Shown here: in pieces, positions 1 to 7,954 of the stretch
Numbering within the stretch: position 1 is the stretch's first letter
How the letters are laid out: each line of letters opens with the position of its first letter
Assembly (NCBI GenBank): GCA_015904075.1
Contig: JABMDH010000056.1
Location: 48,030-57,899 of the forward strand
Direction of reading: 5' to 3'
From: Nitrospira sp.
GTDB lineage: Bacteria; Nitrospirota; Nitrospiria; Nitrospirales; Nitrospiraceae
DNA length: 9,870 bases
Made by a program: the position numbers and the translations under genes
The notes under the pieces: generated by a model
Databases searched by the model: none
Told to the model about the DNA's origin: nothing
Seen by the model: the letters and a program-made list of their open reading frames with translations, nothing else

Positions 1-1172
1 GCATGCTGAATGTCAAAGAGGCGGTAATCCCGCGTGTGGAGTTTGCGAGATTCCGTGAGCCAGCTCTCGGTACCGGGGTATGGCGTATTGACGCTGATAT
101 TGACGATCTCAGGAATTTCCAAGCACCACTGCCGGATGACTTCGAACCGTTGACGATCCCAATCCGGATCGGCGATGAGATTGATCGCCACGGTAATCCC
201 GAGGGACCGGGCAAATTCCAGCGCCTCGAAGTTTTTGCCCAACGAGATGCGCTTGCGGTGCATCTTGAGGCCTTCGGCATCGATGGCTTCCACACCGAGG
301 AACATGTACTGGAGCCCAAGCGTCTTCCAGAACTGGAAGACTTCCTTGTTGCGCAGAAGGACATCGCCGCGTGTTTCCATGTAGTACTGCTTCTTGATCC
401 CACGCCGCGCGACCGCTTCACCGATCTCCATGCCCTGCTTGCCCTGGATGAACGCCACGTCATCGACCAGGAAAATACCCGGTTCTTGAACCTGCTCCAG
501 ATCTTCAACGGCTTTCTCCGGACTGACCATGCGATAACTGCGTCCATAGAAGGTCCAGGCGCTGCAGAAGGAGCAATCCCACGGACAGCCTCGCGCAAAC
601 TCGACGGACGCGCACGGATCCAGCACGCCGATGAAATACTTGTGCCGGTTCCGCAACAGATCGCGCGCCGGACGAATATTGTCCAGATTCTCGATAAATT
701 GCGGCGGCGGTCCTTCCCCATCGAGCGTGACGACGCCAGGAACCTTGTTAATCGCCTTCCGGTCCTGCTCCACCGCTTCCATCAGTTTGGGAGCTGTGAC
801 TTCACCTTCGCCCCTCAGCACACAATCGATGGCGCCATCGCCGTGCTTCAAAAAGTCTTGCGCCACAAAGGACGCACTATGGCCCCCGACGAAGACGAAG
901 GAATGCGGCAATTCTTTCTTGGTGAGTTTGGCCAAATCCACGATTTCAGGAACGTTTGCGAGATAATTACATCCGAACGCGATGACATCGGGCTTCCACG
1001 ACCGAATGAGCGCCTCATAGTCCTTCCAGGTATCGGCCTGCAGATCGATCAGCTGGACGTCATGCCCTGCCTGCCGAACGGCTTGTGCCACCATCTCCAA
1101 ACCAAGTGGTTCCAGCCGCAAATAAATTTTGGTGTACATCAAGGGACCGGGGTGAACTGCGAGGAACTTCAT
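1..1172 (-). CDS. hpnR: Hopanoid C-3 methylase HpnR, B12-binding radical SAM enzyme (C-terminus beyond window)
   Basis: HpnR adds a methyl group at C-3 of the hopanoid A ring, using S-adenosylmethionine and cobalamin; the products are membrane lipids. The visible 390 residues start MKFLAVHPGPLMYTKIYL. An N-terminal cobalamin-binding-type alpha/beta domain covers about residues 1-150 (including FVFVGGHSASF near 92-102). The radical SAM core follows, with the iron-sulfur cluster motif C-P-W-D-C-S-F-C at Cys196, Cys200 and Cys203, then SAWTFYGRSYR. Further core stretches (GVEAIDAEG, TVAINLIADPDWD, NTPYPGTESW) match HpnR as I recall it, rather than a generic B12 radical SAM protein. The start is fixed by a near-perfect Shine-Dalgarno 8 nt upstream. 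The gene runs off the left edge, so roughly the last 100 or more residues are not seen. No hopanoid synthesis partner is in the window. Confidence in the family is high; in the exact C-3 specificity, good. Confidence 0.93.
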   Translation of the reverse strand, partial: MKFLAVHPGPLMYTKIYLRLEPLGLEMVAQAVRQAGHDVQLIDLQADTWKDYEALIRSWKPDVIAFGCNYLANVPEIVDLAKLTKKELPHSFVFVGGHSASFVAQDFLKHGDGAIDCVLRGEGEVTAPKLMEAVEQDRKAINKVPGVVTLDGEGPPPQFIENLDNIRPARDLLRNRHKYFIGVLDPCASVEFARGCPWDCSFCSAWTFYGRSYRMVSPEKAVEDLEQVQEPGIFLVDDVAFIQGKQGMEIGEAVARRGIKKQYYMETRGDVLLRNKEVFQFWKTLGLQYMFLGVEAIDAEGLKMHRKRISLGKNFEALEFARSLGITVAINLIADPDWDRQRFEVIRQWCLEIPEIVNISVNTPYPGTESWLTESRKLHTRDYRLFDIQH

Positions 1173-1180
1173 CTCCTCAA

Positions 1181-1188
1181 ACCTCCTT
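1181..1188 (-). promoter_or_regulatory. Strong ribosome binding site of hpnR
   Basis: The minus strand reads AAGGAGGT, a full match to the anti-Shine-Dalgarno core, 8 nt before the ATG at 1172-1170. It decides the hpnR start and predicts efficient translation. Confidence 0.85.
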
Positions 1189-1202
1189 GAGAGACGCTCG
1201 TG

Positions 1203-1231
1203 CTTATTCGAAGTCGTCGATAACTGTTCAA
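1203..1231 (-). promoter_or_regulatory. Candidate sigma70-type promoter of hpnR
   Basis: On the minus strand a -35-like TTGAAC (1231-1226) is separated by exactly 17 nt from a -10-like AATAAG (1208-1203). Each hexamer matches the consensus at 4 of 6 positions. Transcription would start near 1196, giving a 5' leader of about 25 nt that just contains the Shine-Dalgarno. Spacing and position are good but the hexamers are only moderate, so this is an inference. Confidence 0.4.
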
Positions 1232-1396
1232 GCGGGCATGTCCGGCCAAGACTGACGGGTAAAGGCCTCAGCGCTTACGCAACGGTGAATTTTGACAGAT
1301 ATGGGTGCTGAGGTTCAACCCTTAACCCACATTATTCATGACGTTACATTGCGAAATTATGCTCCACGGAATACGCGGGGAAGTTTCTGGTTTCGA

Positions 1397-1422
1397 GTTT
1401 CCGGATCATTTTTCCGGGAAAC
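1397..1422. repeat. Imperfect inverted repeat upstream of the HTH regulator
   Basis: The left arm GTTTCCGGA (1397-1405) pairs with the right arm TCCGGGAAAC (1413-1422) with one bulged base and a 7-nt loop. It lies about 70-100 nt before the regulator start and is flanked by GTTTC-like words. It could be an operator, a short dispersed palindromic element or a hairpin in the leader. There is no clean T-run after it on either strand, so it does not look like a standard terminator. Confidence 0.4.
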
Positions 1423-1494
1423 GCGAAATATGATGCCCGACACTTGCAATTTCCTCGCGCTGGTTTTTCCTTTTCCTTGTGCGTACCATGTCTC

Positions 1495-1803
1495 ATGCCG
1501 CCGCCCGAACGCACCGTCCGCCAGCGGATTATCGAGCTGCTGATCGGCACACGGCTATCGTCTTATCAACTGGCACAGATGGTAGGCATTGCGGAACGGT
1601 TGGTTGAAGAACATCTTCCGCATGTAGTCAAGACGCTGGCGCGGGATCGCACACAACGATTCGTGCTGGAACCGGCTGCCTGTTTCGACTGCGGATTCGT
1701 GTTTCGGAATCGGACAAAGTTGACGAGACCGAGCCGATGCCCTACATGCCGGCACGAGGGAATGACAGCCCCCCGGTACGGGATCGAGCCGGTCAAAAAA
1801 TGA
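1495..1803 (+). CDS. Small HTH and zinc-ribbon transcriptional regulator (COG3357-like)
   Basis: Predicted 102-aa cytoplasmic DNA-binding protein. Residues about 6-50 (VRQRIIELLIGTRLSSYQLAQMVGI and onward) form a winged-helix/HTH-like segment. Residues 63-85 form a zinc ribbon with two Cys-x2-Cys knuckles, Cys63/Cys66 and Cys82/Cys85. This HTH plus Zn-ribbon layout and length match the predicted regulators grouped as COG3357; their targets are generally unknown. I chose the ATG at 1495 because conserved-looking sequence begins just after it. The in-frame ATG at 1444 would add 17 residues that look like translated non-coding DNA. Neither start has a good Shine-Dalgarno. A small lipoprotein follows on the same strand 50 nt downstream, and hpnR diverges upstream, so either could be a target; this is inference only. 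Confidence 0.75.
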   Translation: MPPPERTVRQRIIELLIGTRLSSYQLAQMVGIAERLVEEHLPHVVKTLARDRTQRFVLEPAACFDCGFVFRNRTKLTRPSRCPTCRHEGMTAPRYGIEPVKK

Positions 1804-1813
1804 TCCGGCCATC

Positions 1814-1850
1814 TGGACAGACGCGCGTCAAATGAGTAGGATGCTGTCCA
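1814..1850. promoter_or_regulatory. Nested palindromes in the regulator-lipoprotein gap
   Basis: TGGACAG (1814-1820) and CTGTCCA (1844-1850) are exact reverse complements 23 nt apart. Overlapping the left arm is a perfect 10-bp palindrome, GACGCGCGTC (1820-1829). They fill most of the 50-nt space before the lipoprotein start. An operator for the adjacent HTH protein or an mRNA hairpin hiding the start region are both possible. The symmetry is directly seen; the function is inferred. Confidence 0.35.
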
Positions 1851-1853
1851 CCT

Positions 1854-2078
1854 ATGGATATGAAATTCCCACGCACGATATTTTGCGCGCTTGGTTTTCT
1901 CTTCATACTGGGCTGCACCGACAAGGCCAAGGACTTGTTCGAGACCGCCGTGTTCGAAGAAAACCAAAATAATGTAGCCCATGCAAGGGAGCTCTACGAA
2001 GAACTGATTCGTGCCCATCCCTCCAGTAAACAAGCCGAACTCGCCAAAGCCCGATTAGCAGACTTGAAGGATCGGTAA
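1854..2078 (+). CDS. Small TPR-like lipoprotein
   Basis: 74-aa precursor. It starts with a short basic segment (MDMKFPR), then a hydrophobic stretch (about residues 8-20) ending in a lipobox-like I-L-G-C with Cys21, so it is probably lipidated and anchored facing the periplasm. The mature part of about 54 residues is helical. Its pattern (ARELYEELIRAHPSSKQAELAKARL) resembles one tetratricopeptide repeat of the kind found in BamD/YbgF-type envelope proteins. One repeat is little on its own, so it may pair with other proteins or be a small adaptor. The start could also be the second ATG at 1860. The ribosome binding site is weak. It may be co-transcribed with the HTH/Zn-ribbon gene 50 nt upstream. 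No specific function is recognised. Confidence 0.72.
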   Translation: MDMKFPRTIFCALGFLFILGCTDKAKDLFETAVFEENQNNVAHARELYEELIRAHPSSKQAELAKARLADLKDR

Positions 2079-2108
2079 CTCGCACCCCATCAGGGTATTC
2101 ACTGCATA

Positions 2109-2921
2109 TCACTGGCTCTTCGGATACCACGGAAAGAACGCGTTCGTCGTCCGCTGATAGTTCTGATACTCCTCCCCACGGCTCACCAGCGCTTGTTCCT
2201 CCGCCCGTGGAATGCCGGTGACTTTCAGCAGCAGCGCGCCCATAAGAATCGGTCCAACCCAGGTCAATAACCAGCCGGGCGCGCCCATCGTCATCACGAC
2301 ATAGGAACACCAATGGAGCCATTCAAAAAAATAGTTGGGGTGGCGTGAGTAGCGCCAGAGACCGTCCCGGCATACGCGCCCATGGTTCTGTGGGTCGGCG
2401 CGAAAGTGCGCAAGTTGCCGGTCGGCTCTCGTTTGGCCGGACACCGCGATACCCCAGATCAACAACCCGACTATCTCGATCAGTGAGGATGGCGGCTTGG
2501 GATTCCAGAGCAGCACCAGAAACGGCACGGAGAAAACCGCCACGGCCAGCGCTTGCAACTGAAAATACGTGAACATCTTGGCCGATTCTGAGTCCCCCCA
2601 TTTCTTCCGCAGGCGTTGGTAGCGGGCATCTTCCGGTTGTCCGATCACGCGGTCAAAAAGAATGTACCGCCCTAGCCGTCCCGCATAGAACACCACCAAC
2701 ATCGCCGTGAGCACGATCCGCTCAATTCCGCTGTCGGCTTGGGTGGTATACCAGAGCACCACCGCCATGAGCCCCAGACACCATCCGACATCCCCGATGG
2801 AGGCATTCTTCACGCGCCGCTGCAACACCCACAGCCATACCATGACGATCGCCATCACAAGATAGGCCATCACGACAAGGGACAAGGGGTCGGATTCGAT
2901 GATTTCGGTTTCAGATCCCAT
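2109..2921 (-). CDS. DUF1295 membrane protein, steroid 5-alpha-reductase/ICMT-like
   Basis: 270-aa multi-pass membrane protein of the DUF1295 family, which is related to 3-oxo-5-alpha-steroid 4-dehydrogenases and isoprenylcysteine carboxyl methyltransferases. Hydrophobic segments lie near residues 15-33, 45-60, 68-85, 125-142, 147-163 and 205-240. The C-terminal signature is present: GLWRYSRHPNYFFEWLHW near 190-207, preceded by NHGRVCRDG. In relatives this region binds the cofactor (NADPH or SAM). The full family length is kept. The start ATG (2921-2919) overlaps the stop of the upstream reductase as TAATG, with AAGGA 6 nt before it, so translation is probably coupled. The substrate is unknown; action on a lipid or isoprenoid is likely from the family. 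The lipoprotein gene is convergent 30 bp downstream, with no clear terminator between them. Confidence 0.85.
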   Translation of the reverse strand: MGSETEIIESDPLSLVVMAYLVMAIVMVWLWVLQRRVKNASIGDVGWCLGLMAVVLWYTTQADSGIERIVLTAMLVVFYAGRLGRYILFDRVIGQPEDARYQRLRKKWGDSESAKMFTYFQLQALAVAVFSVPFLVLLWNPKPPSSLIEIVGLLIWGIAVSGQTRADRQLAHFRADPQNHGRVCRDGLWRYSRHPNYFFEWLHWCSYVVMTMGAPGWLLTWVGPILMGALLLKVTGIPRAEEQALVSRGEEYQNYQRTTNAFFPWYPKSQ

Positions 2922-3562
2922 TATGCATCCTTCATGTTTCCCGTTAACGGCACGCCGGGCTCATAGTCCCACAAATCGGTGTCTCGATGCATCCGACCCT
3001 CCAGCCAACTGCGAAAGCCTGGAATGGGAAACGACAAGACGGTCTGGATCTTCTCGCAATTCAGGGAGAGATCGGCAGGCCGCGGTGCACCGGCATGGGA
3101 GCGAGCGGACCCCTCGACAAGCCGGCCTTGCAGTTCCGGATACCATGGCAACAGCGCCTGTCCAATGTCCCAGCGCGACAACCGTTCCCGACCACCGAGA
3201 TGATAGAGGCCCGGCACGGTCTTACCGGCTACTTCCCAGACTGCTCGCGCAATCACACCGGCCGGAAGAGGGCAGCGGAATTCGTCCGTGTACAGCGTCA
3301 GGCTCTTGCCGGACTTGGCCGCCCGGCACCGCAGTTCGGGCTGATGCTCACAATCCTTCGTGCGGCTCAGGGCTGCGCAGTGGATAACGGCGTGAGGGTC
3401 GATCCGCTGCCAGATCCGCTCGACAGCAGCCTGATCCGTAAGGTCAAGATCCGCACGAGTAAGCCCATGAACCTCCCAGCCTGGCGCCCATCGAGCAGCC
3501 GACGTCATCACATAACGCCCGATGAGTCCCGACGCTCCCGTAATAACGACACGCGTCGTCAT
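2921..3562 (-). CDS. RmlD-like NAD(P)-dependent sugar-nucleotide reductase, internally shortened
   Basis: 213-aa member of the extended short-chain dehydrogenase (RmlD/dTDP-4-dehydrorhamnose reductase-like) family. The N-terminus has the Rossmann motif G-A-S-G-L-I-G (residues 9-15), then an LTRADLDLTD segment and VIHCAALSRTKDCEHQPEL (59-77). The sequence then jumps at about 77-80 to a segment typical of the family's C-terminal half (KSGKSLTLYTDEFRCP, LYHLGGRERLSRWDIGQAL). The middle of the fold, normally carrying the S/T...Y-x3-K catalytic residues and about 80 further residues, is absent; relatives are usually near 290 aa. The reading frame stays open, so a protein could be made, but it is probably not an active reductase. 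The start at 3562 has AGGGA about 6 nt upstream. The gene is coupled by TAATG to the DUF1295 gene. It may be a decayed gene, a deletion allele or an assembly loss. Confidence 0.75.
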   Translation of the reverse strand: MTTRVVITGASGLIGRYVMTSAARWAPGWEVHGLTRADLDLTDQAAVERIWQRIDPHAVIHCAALSRTKDCEHQPELRCRAAKSGKSLTLYTDEFRCPLPAGVIARAVWEVAGKTVPGLYHLGGRERLSRWDIGQALLPWYPELQGRLVEGSARSHAGAPRPADLSLNCEKIQTVLSFPIPGFRSWLEGRMHRDTDLWDYEPGVPLTGNMKDA

Positions 3563-3629
3563 AACACATCCCTGGCGAAACCGTTTATTCGAAGAGATGG
3601 CATTGAGGCAACCGGCTAGATGAGTGGAT

Positions 3630-3671
3630 CCTGCCTACAGGCACCGATGATATCCCATCGAAGCAGGCAGG
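3630..3671. repeat. Nested inverted repeat in the kinase-reductase gap
   Basis: The outer arms CCTGCCT (3630-3636) and AGGCAGG (3665-3671) enclose an inner hairpin of CGATG (3645-3649) and CATCG (3656-3660) with a 6-nt loop. It lies in the 255-bp gap upstream of the reductase start. No T-run follows on either strand, so it may be a regulatory leader structure or chance symmetry. Nothing else is recognisable in this gap. Confidence 0.3.
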
Positions 3672-3817
3672 CTCATATGGCAGGGAGATTCTACGACTTC
3701 AGACTATCGGTTGGAAGAGGCCACACACGCAATCAGGAAAGAGGACAAGCACGCAGACTAGTCACCCGGTTGTGGTTGCAAAGATAGTCGCACGGCCTTC
3801 AGGAAAACTCCTCATGT

Positions 3818-6800
3818 CTACGCAGCTCTCGATTCCGATTCCGGGAGAGACGCATCACCGGGCATCCAACGATTCAAGGTCTCAGCGAGGGCTTTACTGG
3901 CAACCGGTTTGCTGATGAAATCATCCATCCCCGCCTTCAGACACTGCTCGCGGTCCTCCTGCATCGCGTTGGCCGTCATGGCAATAATCGGCGTTCGCTT
4001 CCCCCCGGCTTCTCGGCGGCGAATGGCAGTGGTAGCTTGAAATCCGTCCAACACCGGCATCTGGCAATCCATCAGGACTACGGCATAAGGAATCCGCTCC
4101 AGGGCTTCAACTGCCTCGCGCCCATTCCCGGCAATATCCACCCGATAGCCGAGTTTTTCGATCATTTTCACCGCCACCTTTTGATTAATGGGATTATCTT
4201 CCGCAACAAGGATATGCCCGCGAGACTGCGCCTGCGCTTCAGACAGGCTATGGCGAGTAATCAGCGGAGCCGGCGGGTGTGCCGTACCCGAGACCGTCGG
4301 AGATGCGTTTGCCAGGACAAGGCTGAGACAACTGTACAATTGAGATTGCCGGATCGGTTTCGTCAAGTAGGCGGCGATCCCGGCATCTTGTGCCGCTTTG
4401 GCATCGCCCCGCCGTCCCAACGAGGTGAGGAGGATCAAACGGGTGGCACTAAGCGGCGATTCCACCTTAATCCGGCGTGCCAACTCCAGGCCATTCATGC
4501 CCGGCATCTGCAAATCCAAAATCGCCAGGTCAAACGGCGCGCCACGCTCCGCAGCGGTTCGCAGCAAGTCCAACGCCTGAGCCCCGCCTTCGGCGCTTTC
4601 GTAGGCCAGGCCCTTCGCACGTAGCTGATACTCCAGGGTCTTCCGACTCATGGCGTGATCGTCGACGATGAGCGTGCGGTTGCCTGCGAGGCTGGCTGAA
4701 ATCGGCGCGGCGTAGCGAATATCCTCGGGTTGAGCCTCGCACCGGATGGTGAACCAGAAAGTGCTACCCGCTCCGTCCCCCTTACTCGTGACGCCGATCT
4801 GTCCACCCATCAACTCCACCAGCTTCTTGCAGATGGCCAAGCCCAAACCTGTCCCTCCGAACTTGCGCGTCGTCGACCCATCGGCTTGCGTGAAAGGCTG
4901 GAAGAGCTTGGCCTGCTGCTCAGGCGTCAGCCCGATCCCGCTGTCTGTGATCTCAAATTTCACGATGAGATCCTTTGATGCTCCGGCCTTCTCGTCAACC
5001 CCCAGAGTGACCGTGAGGACGACATCGCCCCGTTCAGTAAACTTGATCGCGTTACCGAGCAGATTAACCAGGACCTGGCGCAGACGGCCGGGGTCGCCAT
5101 GAAGTCCGGTCGGTATGTCGGACTGCACCAGGCACGCAAGTTCGAGGCCTTTGGCATAGGCGCGCTCTGAGACAAGCGCGAGAGTGTCTTCAATGGTCGT
5201 CCGTACGTCAAATCCGAGACGCTCGAGACTCATCTTGCCCGCTTCGATCTTGGAGAAGTCCAAAATGTCGTTGATGATGTCCAGCAGATGCTCGCCGGAT
5301 CGGCGCACCATGTCGGCATATTCCTTCTGTTCGTCGGAGAGGGTCGTCTCCAATAGCAACCCGGTCATGCCGATGATCCCGTTCATCGGCGTCCGAATCT
5401 CATGGCTCATCGTAGCCAGGAATTCGGATTTGATCTTCGCGGCACCGAGGGCCTTGTCGCGAGCCTCTTCCAATTCATGGTTCTTTTTTTCAAGCTCCTG
5501 CGCGGCTTCCGCCAGGGCGGCATCGGACAGGCGGCGCGCCGTGATATCCGTCATCGCGCCCATCATGCAGGCCGGCTGACCGGCCTCATTCCACCGTGTC
5601 ACCTTCCCACGCATGGCAAACCATTTCCACTCGCCTGAGCGGTGGCGAACACGATGCTCAATGACAAACCCTGGCATTCTCCCTTCCAGGTGATCATTCA
5701 GCGCTTGCTCGACCCACGGACTATCCTCCGAATGCACGCGGGTTTTCCAATCGGAAATATTGTTGAGGGCACTCTCCTCATGCTCAAGACCTAAGAGCCT
5801 GATCCAACTCTGGCTATAGTAGGCCTGTTGCGTAATCAGGTCCCAGTCCCACAAACCGTCGGTCGCAATCTCAATGGTAAGCCGGAGCCGGTTCTCGCTG
5901 GCCTTGAGTGCCTCCTCGGCCTGTTTTCGAACCGTGATATCGCGCACGATGGCGACGAGATAGTCCCGATCGTGGCGGAGCAATTGGGCGCTGACTTCAA
6001 CGGGAAACGTCGTGCCGTCTTTCCGCTGATGCAGGCTTTCGAGGCACAAGGGAACGTTCGTCTCCCGCAAGTTCCGCATATATTCGTGAAAGACCGGTTG
6101 GGTGACCAGCGGATCGATCTCCGGCACGGTTAACGCCAACAATTCACTGCGTGTATAGCCGATGCTCTCATACGACTGCCGATTGCCGTCCAGGAACCGT
6201 CCACTGGAGGGCTCGATCACCTCGATGGCGTCTGTGACCTTGTCCAGCAAGGCCCGAAACAGTTTCTGTTCCTCTTGGGCCTGCTTGCGCGTCGTGATGT
6301 CCTCGGAAAAGATGATGATCCCTCCGACCGCCCCGTCGACGGTCCGCCAGGGGCGAATTTCCCACCGGCTCCACTCCGTGCGGCCGTCGGTGCGGATAAA
6401 CGGATCTTCCTCGCAGCTCTCAATGGCACCGGCCAAACAGCGCTGGTGAATGGCCTTCCACCGTTCTGGAATATCCGGAAAGACCTCATAGTGGCTCCGG
6501 CCCACCAGCGGTCCGTCGCCGACACGATAATCCATCCGCCAGCGGTGACTGACGGCGACATAGCGCAGCTCGTGATCGAGCATGGCCAAGGCGACCGGGC
6601 TGTGTTCGATAAACAGCCGCAACCGCTCCTCCCGCTCAGACAGCTCGGCTTCCATCTGCTTGCGGTCCGTGATGTCGGTATGCGAGCCGAGCAAGCGCAC
6701 ACGCCGGCCGTCTGGTTCCGTGATGAACGAGGCCTGCGAGTCGATCCACCGATAGGTCCCGTCCTTATGGAGGAGACGAAAGTCCTGTCGAAACGCAGCT

Positions 6801-7954
6801 GTCGGATTCTGGAGATAGTGCTGTACGTAGGCCACGACACGGGCACGATCGTCTGGATGCAATCGTGACTCCCAACTTTCAAACGTGTCCGCCAGCTCCG
6901 TTTCTTCATATCCGAGCTGGCCCTTCCACTCTCGCGATAACTGTACCTCGTTGGTCGCAGTGTTCCAATCCCACAAGCCGATATTGGAGGCCTTAAGGGC
7001 CTGTCGGAGTTTCTCCTCGGAAGATTGCAACAACGCATCCATTCGCTTCCGCTCGGTGATGTCGTTGGTCACCGCAAGGTGCTCTATGTGACCCGTAGCC
7101 GGATTCCGAAACGGGACTGCGTAGGTTTCCATCCACCGCCGAGTCCCTTGTTGCCCTATAAATTCAAACTGGAGCGTTCGGGCGCTGCCCTCAATCACCG
7201 ACTGGTGCATCTCGATGAAAGAGGCCCGGTGCTCAAACACCACTAGGTCAAACACACATCGCCCGATTGCATCCTTTTCATCACAAATTTCGATCATTTT
7301 GAGCCCGGCCGGGTTTATGTGCAGCAGAGTCCCGTCAGCGGCCACACGCTTGATACAGCTGGGTCCGGTGTTCAGCATCAGGGAGAACAGCGTTTCCCGT
7401 TTGAGGCTCTCTTCTTCCGTCCGCTTGCGCGAACAGAGCTGGCTGAGCTGATCCGCAATGGCTTGGAAGGTGATCATCAGCGACGGATCTATCGGTATGG
7501 CATCATGATGGAAAAATTCCAACACGGCATGAACGCGATCCATTAACTTGACGGGAAACGCCGCAGCCGTGCGGAAACCCGCCTGTTTTGCCAGAGCGGC
7601 TCGCGGGAAATTCTCATCACGAGTCACATCTTCAATCCACGCAGGTTGTGCGTTCGCCCAGACCCGGCCCGGCAGCCCGACGCCGGACAGGAAGGTCATC
7701 TCGCGGCTCGCGGTCCCGTAGTCGGCCAATCCTACGGAGGGTGTGATCCACGTCGCATGGCATCGAAGTCTCTGAGCCGGTTCGTCCACCACCCACAGAA
7801 GCCCTCGCATGGCATCGAAGTCTCTGCGCCGGTTCGTCCACCACCCACAGAAGCCCCTCATCCCACCCCAAGGCTTCGCAAACTGGTTGCAGGATCGCAG
7901 CGATCGCATCGTCCAATCCTGATTCGTTGCCGGCCAGTACGTTGGCCACCTCAT
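3818..7954 (-). CDS. Hybrid sensor histidine kinase, main part (GAF remainder, five PAS, HisKA, HATPase, two receivers), frameshifted from its N-terminus
   Basis: Cytoplasmic-type hybrid kinase with no membrane segment. Numbering follows the open frame (1378 aa). Residues 1-50 read the duplicated DNA and its upstream flank in the wrong frame; genuine sequence starts at GLLWVVDEP (51, position 7804). Domains: rest of a GAF domain (51-175); PAS domains at about 190-305, 310-435, 440-560, 562-680 and 685-810, most ending in DIT-x-RK; a helical linker (810-842); HisKA with phospho-acceptor His851 in SHEIRTPMN; HATPase with N-box Asn968, DSGIG (1004-1008) and GTGLGL (1034-1039); receiver 1 with Asp1147 and Lys1199; receiver 2 with Asp1296 and Lys1349. 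All catalytic and phospho-acceptor residues are present. It continues the N-terminal fragment at 7632-8375. No dedicated output regulator is adjacent. No good ribosome binding site precedes any internal ATG, so expression of this part alone is doubtful. Confidence 0.88.
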   Translation of the reverse strand: MRWPTYWPATNQDWTMRSLRSCNQFAKPWGGMRGFCGWWTNRRRDFDAMRGLLWVVDEPAQRLRCHATWITPSVGLADYGTASREMTFLSGVGLPGRVWANAQPAWIEDVTRDENFPRAALAKQAGFRTAAAFPVKLMDRVHAVLEFFHHDAIPIDPSLMITFQAIADQLSQLCSRKRTEEESLKRETLFSLMLNTGPSCIKRVAADGTLLHINPAGLKMIEICDEKDAIGRCVFDLVVFEHRASFIEMHQSVIEGSARTLQFEFIGQQGTRRWMETYAVPFRNPATGHIEHLAVTNDITERKRMDALLQSSEEKLRQALKASNIGLWDWNTATNEVQLSREWKGQLGYEETELADTFESWESRLHPDDRARVVAYVQHYLQNPTAAFRQDFRLLHKDGTYRWIDSQASFITEPDGRRVRLLGSHTDITDRKQMEAELSEREERLRLFIEHSPVALAMLDHELRYVAVSHRWRMDYRVGDGPLVGRSHYEVFPDIPERWKAIHQRCLAGAIESCEEDPFIRTDGRTEWSRWEIRPWRTVDGAVGGIIIFSEDITTRKQAQEEQKLFRALLDKVTDAIEVIEPSSGRFLDGNRQSYESIGYTRSELLALTVPEIDPLVTQPVFHEYMRNLRETNVPLCLESLHQRKDGTTFPVEVSAQLLRHDRDYLVAIVRDITVRKQAEEALKASENRLRLTIEIATDGLWDWDLITQQAYYSQSWIRLLGLEHEESALNNISDWKTRVHSEDSPWVEQALNDHLEGRMPGFVIEHRVRHRSGEWKWFAMRGKVTRWNEAGQPACMMGAMTDITARRLSDAALAEAAQELEKKNHELEEARDKALGAAKIKSEFLATMSHEIRTPMNGIIGMTGLLLETTLSDEQKEYADMVRRSGEHLLDIINDILDFSKIEAGKMSLERLGFDVRTTIEDTLALVSERAYAKGLELACLVQSDIPTGLHGDPGRLRQVLVNLLGNAIKFTERGDVVLTVTLGVDEKAGASKDLIVKFEITDSGIGLTPEQQAKLFQPFTQADGSTTRKFGGTGLGLAICKKLVELMGGQIGVTSKGDGAGSTFWFTIRCEAQPEDIRYAAPISASLAGNRTLIVDDHAMSRKTLEYQLRAKGLAYESAEGGAQALDLLRTAAERGAPFDLAILDLQMPGMNGLELARRIKVESPLSATRLILLTSLGRRGDAKAAQDAGIAAYLTKPIRQSQLYSCLSLVLANASPTVSGTAHPPAPLITRHSLSEAQAQSRGHILVAEDNPINQKVAVKMIEKLGYRVDIAGNGREAVEALERIPYAVVLMDCQMPVLDGFQATTAIRRREAGGKRTPIIAMTANAMQEDREQCLKAGMDDFISKPVASKALAETLNRWMPGDASLPESESRAA

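Larger units (their letters stand above)
1173..1494. other. Divergent intergenic region between hpnR and the HTH regulator
   Basis: About 320 bp with no convincing gene. Beyond the hpnR promoter and ribosome binding site it holds a 7-bp inverted pair, CCTCAGC (1266-1272) and GCTGAGG (1307-1313), and a stronger imperfect inverted repeat at 1397-1422. A perfect TTGACA on the plus strand (1292-1297) has no good -10 at 16-18 nt, so the promoter of the rightward genes could not be placed. Confidence 0.5.

Noticed and set aside
3..1190. 395-aa open frame on the plus strand, spanning the whole visible hpnR gene
   Set aside because: It is the antisense shadow of a clearly recognisable protein. Its translation has no family character and no ribosome binding site, and it arises from codon bias in GC-rich DNA.
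1292..1297. Perfect TTGACA on the plus strand as a promoter for the HTH regulator
   Set aside because: No acceptable -10 hexamer lies 16-18 nt downstream, so it was not called a promoter.
1566..2033. 155-aa minus-strand frame over the HTH regulator and lipoprotein
   Set aside because: The plus-strand genes show a zinc ribbon and a lipobox, whereas this frame has no recognisable features.
2899..3619. Plus-strand frames of 162 and 210 aa over the reductase
   Set aside because: They are antisense to a protein with a clear Rossmann motif and conserved C-terminal family segments. They could not explain that conservation.
3630..3671. Nested inverted repeat as a rho-independent terminator
   Set aside because: The outer arms are far apart and no T-run follows on either strand. 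It is kept only as a low-confidence repeat.
6217..7038. 273-aa open frame on the minus strand inside the kinase
   Set aside because: It overlaps the PAS-coding frame in another phase and its translation is rich in Arg, Pro and Ser without domain features, so it is a shadow frame.
7753..7856. Start of a CRISPR array or satellite repeat
   Set aside because: There are only two directly abutting copies with no spacer, and both code for the same protein segment. It is a tandem duplication.
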